Below, one piece after another: positions 62,719 through 64,000 of a DNA stretch of 64,000 nt (position 1 is its first letter; the number at the start of each line of letters is the position of its first letter). A program made the position numbers and the translations under genes. Below the pieces are notes generated by a model. It was not told the DNA's origin. It worked only from the letters and a program-made list of their open reading frames with translations, and did no database searches. This stretch comes from Bacteroidota bacterium (GTDB lineage: Bacteria > Bacteroidota > Bacteroidia > Chitinophagales > BACL12): positions 1,054,001-1,118,000 of the forward strand of contig JADKAC010000005.1 of assembly GCA_016715425.1 (NCBI GenBank). Reading direction: 5' to 3'.

Positions 62719-64000
62719 ATGAGAACTCAAACCCAAAAGAAAAAGGATTTATTGGCTTCTGATTGTATTGAAATTAATGGTGATAAAATATCCATTGATG
62801 AAATAGTTTTAATTGCAAATAATAAATGTGAATTAAAACTCACCGGTGATAAAAAAATAATTGATAAAATAAATGAGAGCCATCATTTTATTCAAAAGTT
62901 ATCTATTGAGAATAAAGCCATTTATGGTGTAAATACCGGCTTTGGCGGAATGGCAAAACATATTTTAAGTCATGAGGAAACACAAACACTTCAGGATAAT
63001 CTTATTTATTTTTTAAAGACAGGAACGGGCGAATATTTACCTGATAAATATGTGCGTGGTGCTATGATTATCTTATGCAATGCATTAATAAAAGGTGCAT
63101 CCGGAATTCGTTTTGCAATTATTGAACGCTATGTTTTCTTCTTAAATAATAACATCGTTCCACGAGTGCATGAGTTAGGTTCTATTGGTGCAAGTGGTGA
63201 CCTTGTTCCGCTTTCATATATAGCAGGAGCCATTACTGAAAAAGGGGAATGTTTTAAAGTATTACATAATAACATTGAAAAATCTGGTGAATCCATTTGC
63301 AATGAATATAATTTAGAACCTATTCAACTTCAACCAAAGGAAGGATTGGCATTGGTAAATAGTACGGCTATGCTCACTGCAATTGCCGCATGTAATTTAA
63401 AAGAATTAAAAACACTATTTGCTTTGACATTGCAAGTGCATGCAATGATGTTGCAGTCATTAATTGCATCCACTCAACCCTTTGAAGATTTTATTCATCA
63501 GCAAAAACCTCATGAGGGTCAAATATTTATAGCGAAAACAGTAAGACATTTATTAAAAGGATCTTCACTTGTTCGGAAAAATGATGAATTAATAGCAGGA
63601 GAATCCAGATTATATCAGGACAGATATTCTATCAGATGTATTCCGCAATTTTTAGGACCTGTTGCTGATGGAATTAAAACTATAAATAAGCAAATTGAAA
63701 TAGAAGCTAACTCAGTTACGGATAATCCATTAATTGATATGGATAATTTTCAATTGATTCATGGTGGTAATTTTTTAGGAGAATATATTGCTATTGCCAT
63801 GGATCAGATACGTCAATATGTAGGATTAATTTCTAAACATTTAGATGCACAAATTGCGATGTTGGTGATGCCTGAATTTAATTCGGGACTTCCTTCTTCT
63901 TTAACAGGAAATAGCACAAACCAAATTAATATGGGTTTAAAAGGATTGCAGATAACTGCAAATTCTATTATGCCCATGTTATTGTTTTATGGAAATAGTA
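62719..64000 (+). CDS. Aromatic amino acid ammonia-lyase (PAL-like), truncated by window end
   Basis: The first 427 residues of an MIO-dependent ammonia-lyase, read from ATG 62719 and cut by the window end. The Ala-Ser-Gly that forms the MIO group is at 158-160 (GSIGASGDLVPLSYIAG); the catalytic Tyr69 is in YGVNTGFGG. At the substrate-selecting site the sequence is Phe98-Leu99 (LQDNLIYFLKTGTG), as in phenylalanine ammonia-lyases, including cyanobacterial PAL; tyrosine lyases have His-Leu and histidine lyases Ser-His. It would convert phenylalanine to trans-cinnamate and ammonia. Gene order suggests cinnamate supply for the ligase and ketosynthases upstream. 103 bp separate it from the CCR-like gene. 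Confidence 0.9.
   Translation, partial: MRTQTQKKKDLLASDCIEINGDKISIDEIVLIANNKCELKLTGDKKIIDKINESHHFIQKLSIENKAIYGVNTGFGGMAKHILSHEETQTLQDNLIYFLKTGTGEYLPDKYVRGAMIILCNALIKGASGIRFAIIERYVFFLNNNIVPRVHELGSIGASGDLVPLSYIAGAITEKGECFKVLHNNIEKSGESICNEYNLEPIQLQPKEGLALVNSTAMLTAIAACNLKELKTLFALTLQVHAMMLQSLIASTQPFEDFIHQQKPHEGQIFIAKTVRHLLKGSSLVRKNDELIAGESRLYQDRYSIRCIPQFLGPVADGIKTINKQIEIEANSVTDNPLIDMDNFQLIHGGNFLGEYIAIAMDQIRQYVGLISKHLDAQIAMLVMPEFNSGLPSSLTGNSTNQINMGLKGLQITANSIMPMLLFYGNS

Overview
The window is a low-GC, gene-dense chromosomal segment from a member of the Bacteroidota, most likely a free-living Chitinophagales/Saprospirales-type organism. The evidence is: surface proteins with GEVED domains and C-terminal type IX secretion (T9SS) sorting tails; TonB-dependent uptake genes; promoter -7 boxes matching TAnnTTTG with almost no Shine-Dalgarno sequences; and GyrA, FolC, PrfC and S9-peptidase proteins of Bacteroidota type. 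I found no tRNA, rRNA, CRISPR array, transposase or prophage gene.

Left part (1-12.5 kb). A large modular GEVED surface protein on the minus strand runs off the left edge and carries a frameshift near 715. Beside it lies a decayed paralogue (4530-6841) that has lost its start codon and carries three nonsense codons and a frameshift. Both copies keep the same 38-bp upstream block, which in the right copy ends on the start codon of an NtrC-type response regulator. The regulator converges with zero spacing on a hybrid sensor kinase carrying REC and Hpt domains. A membrane protein with a predicted mature N-terminal histidine follows.

Middle (12.5-50 kb). A compact plus-strand run holds a LutA-like protein, an Fe-S APS/PAPS reductase, a frameshifted sugar epimerase, RecQ and two glycosyltransferases, and it converges on an FtsE-like ATPase. 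Next come a DUF547 protein, a LOG / 42-residue membrane peptide / DUF3137 minus-strand operon, gyrA with a TPR gene, an SDR with an S9 peptidase, an ExbB-ExbD-TonB-like operon, folC, a TlpA-like thioredoxin, msrB, several unknown envelope genes, a SIMPL protein, a queuosine-precursor-type transporter, prfC and arfB. A TPP riboswitch precedes a TonB-dependent receptor, with a PnuC-family permease and a NadR-like kinase just upstream; this is a predicted thiamine-uptake locus. Two haem-motif lipoproteins and a DUF5777 protein form a further module.

Right part (50-64 kb). After a class A penicillin-binding protein, a small membrane protein, a YggS-type PLP protein and a T9SS-tailed esterase, the window ends in the most interesting locus. 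A plus-strand run of tightly packed genes encodes an acyl carrier protein, two ketosynthase III-like enzymes, an SDR reductase, an AMP-dependent acyl ligase, a crotonyl-CoA carboxylase/reductase-like enzyme and an MIO-type ammonia-lyase with the Phe-Leu pair typical of phenylalanine ammonia-lyases. An MBOAT O-acyltransferase is divergent, 54 bp away. Together they suggest a cinnamate-primed acyl/polyketide pathway whose product may be exported or attached by the MBOAT enzyme. The run continues past the right edge.
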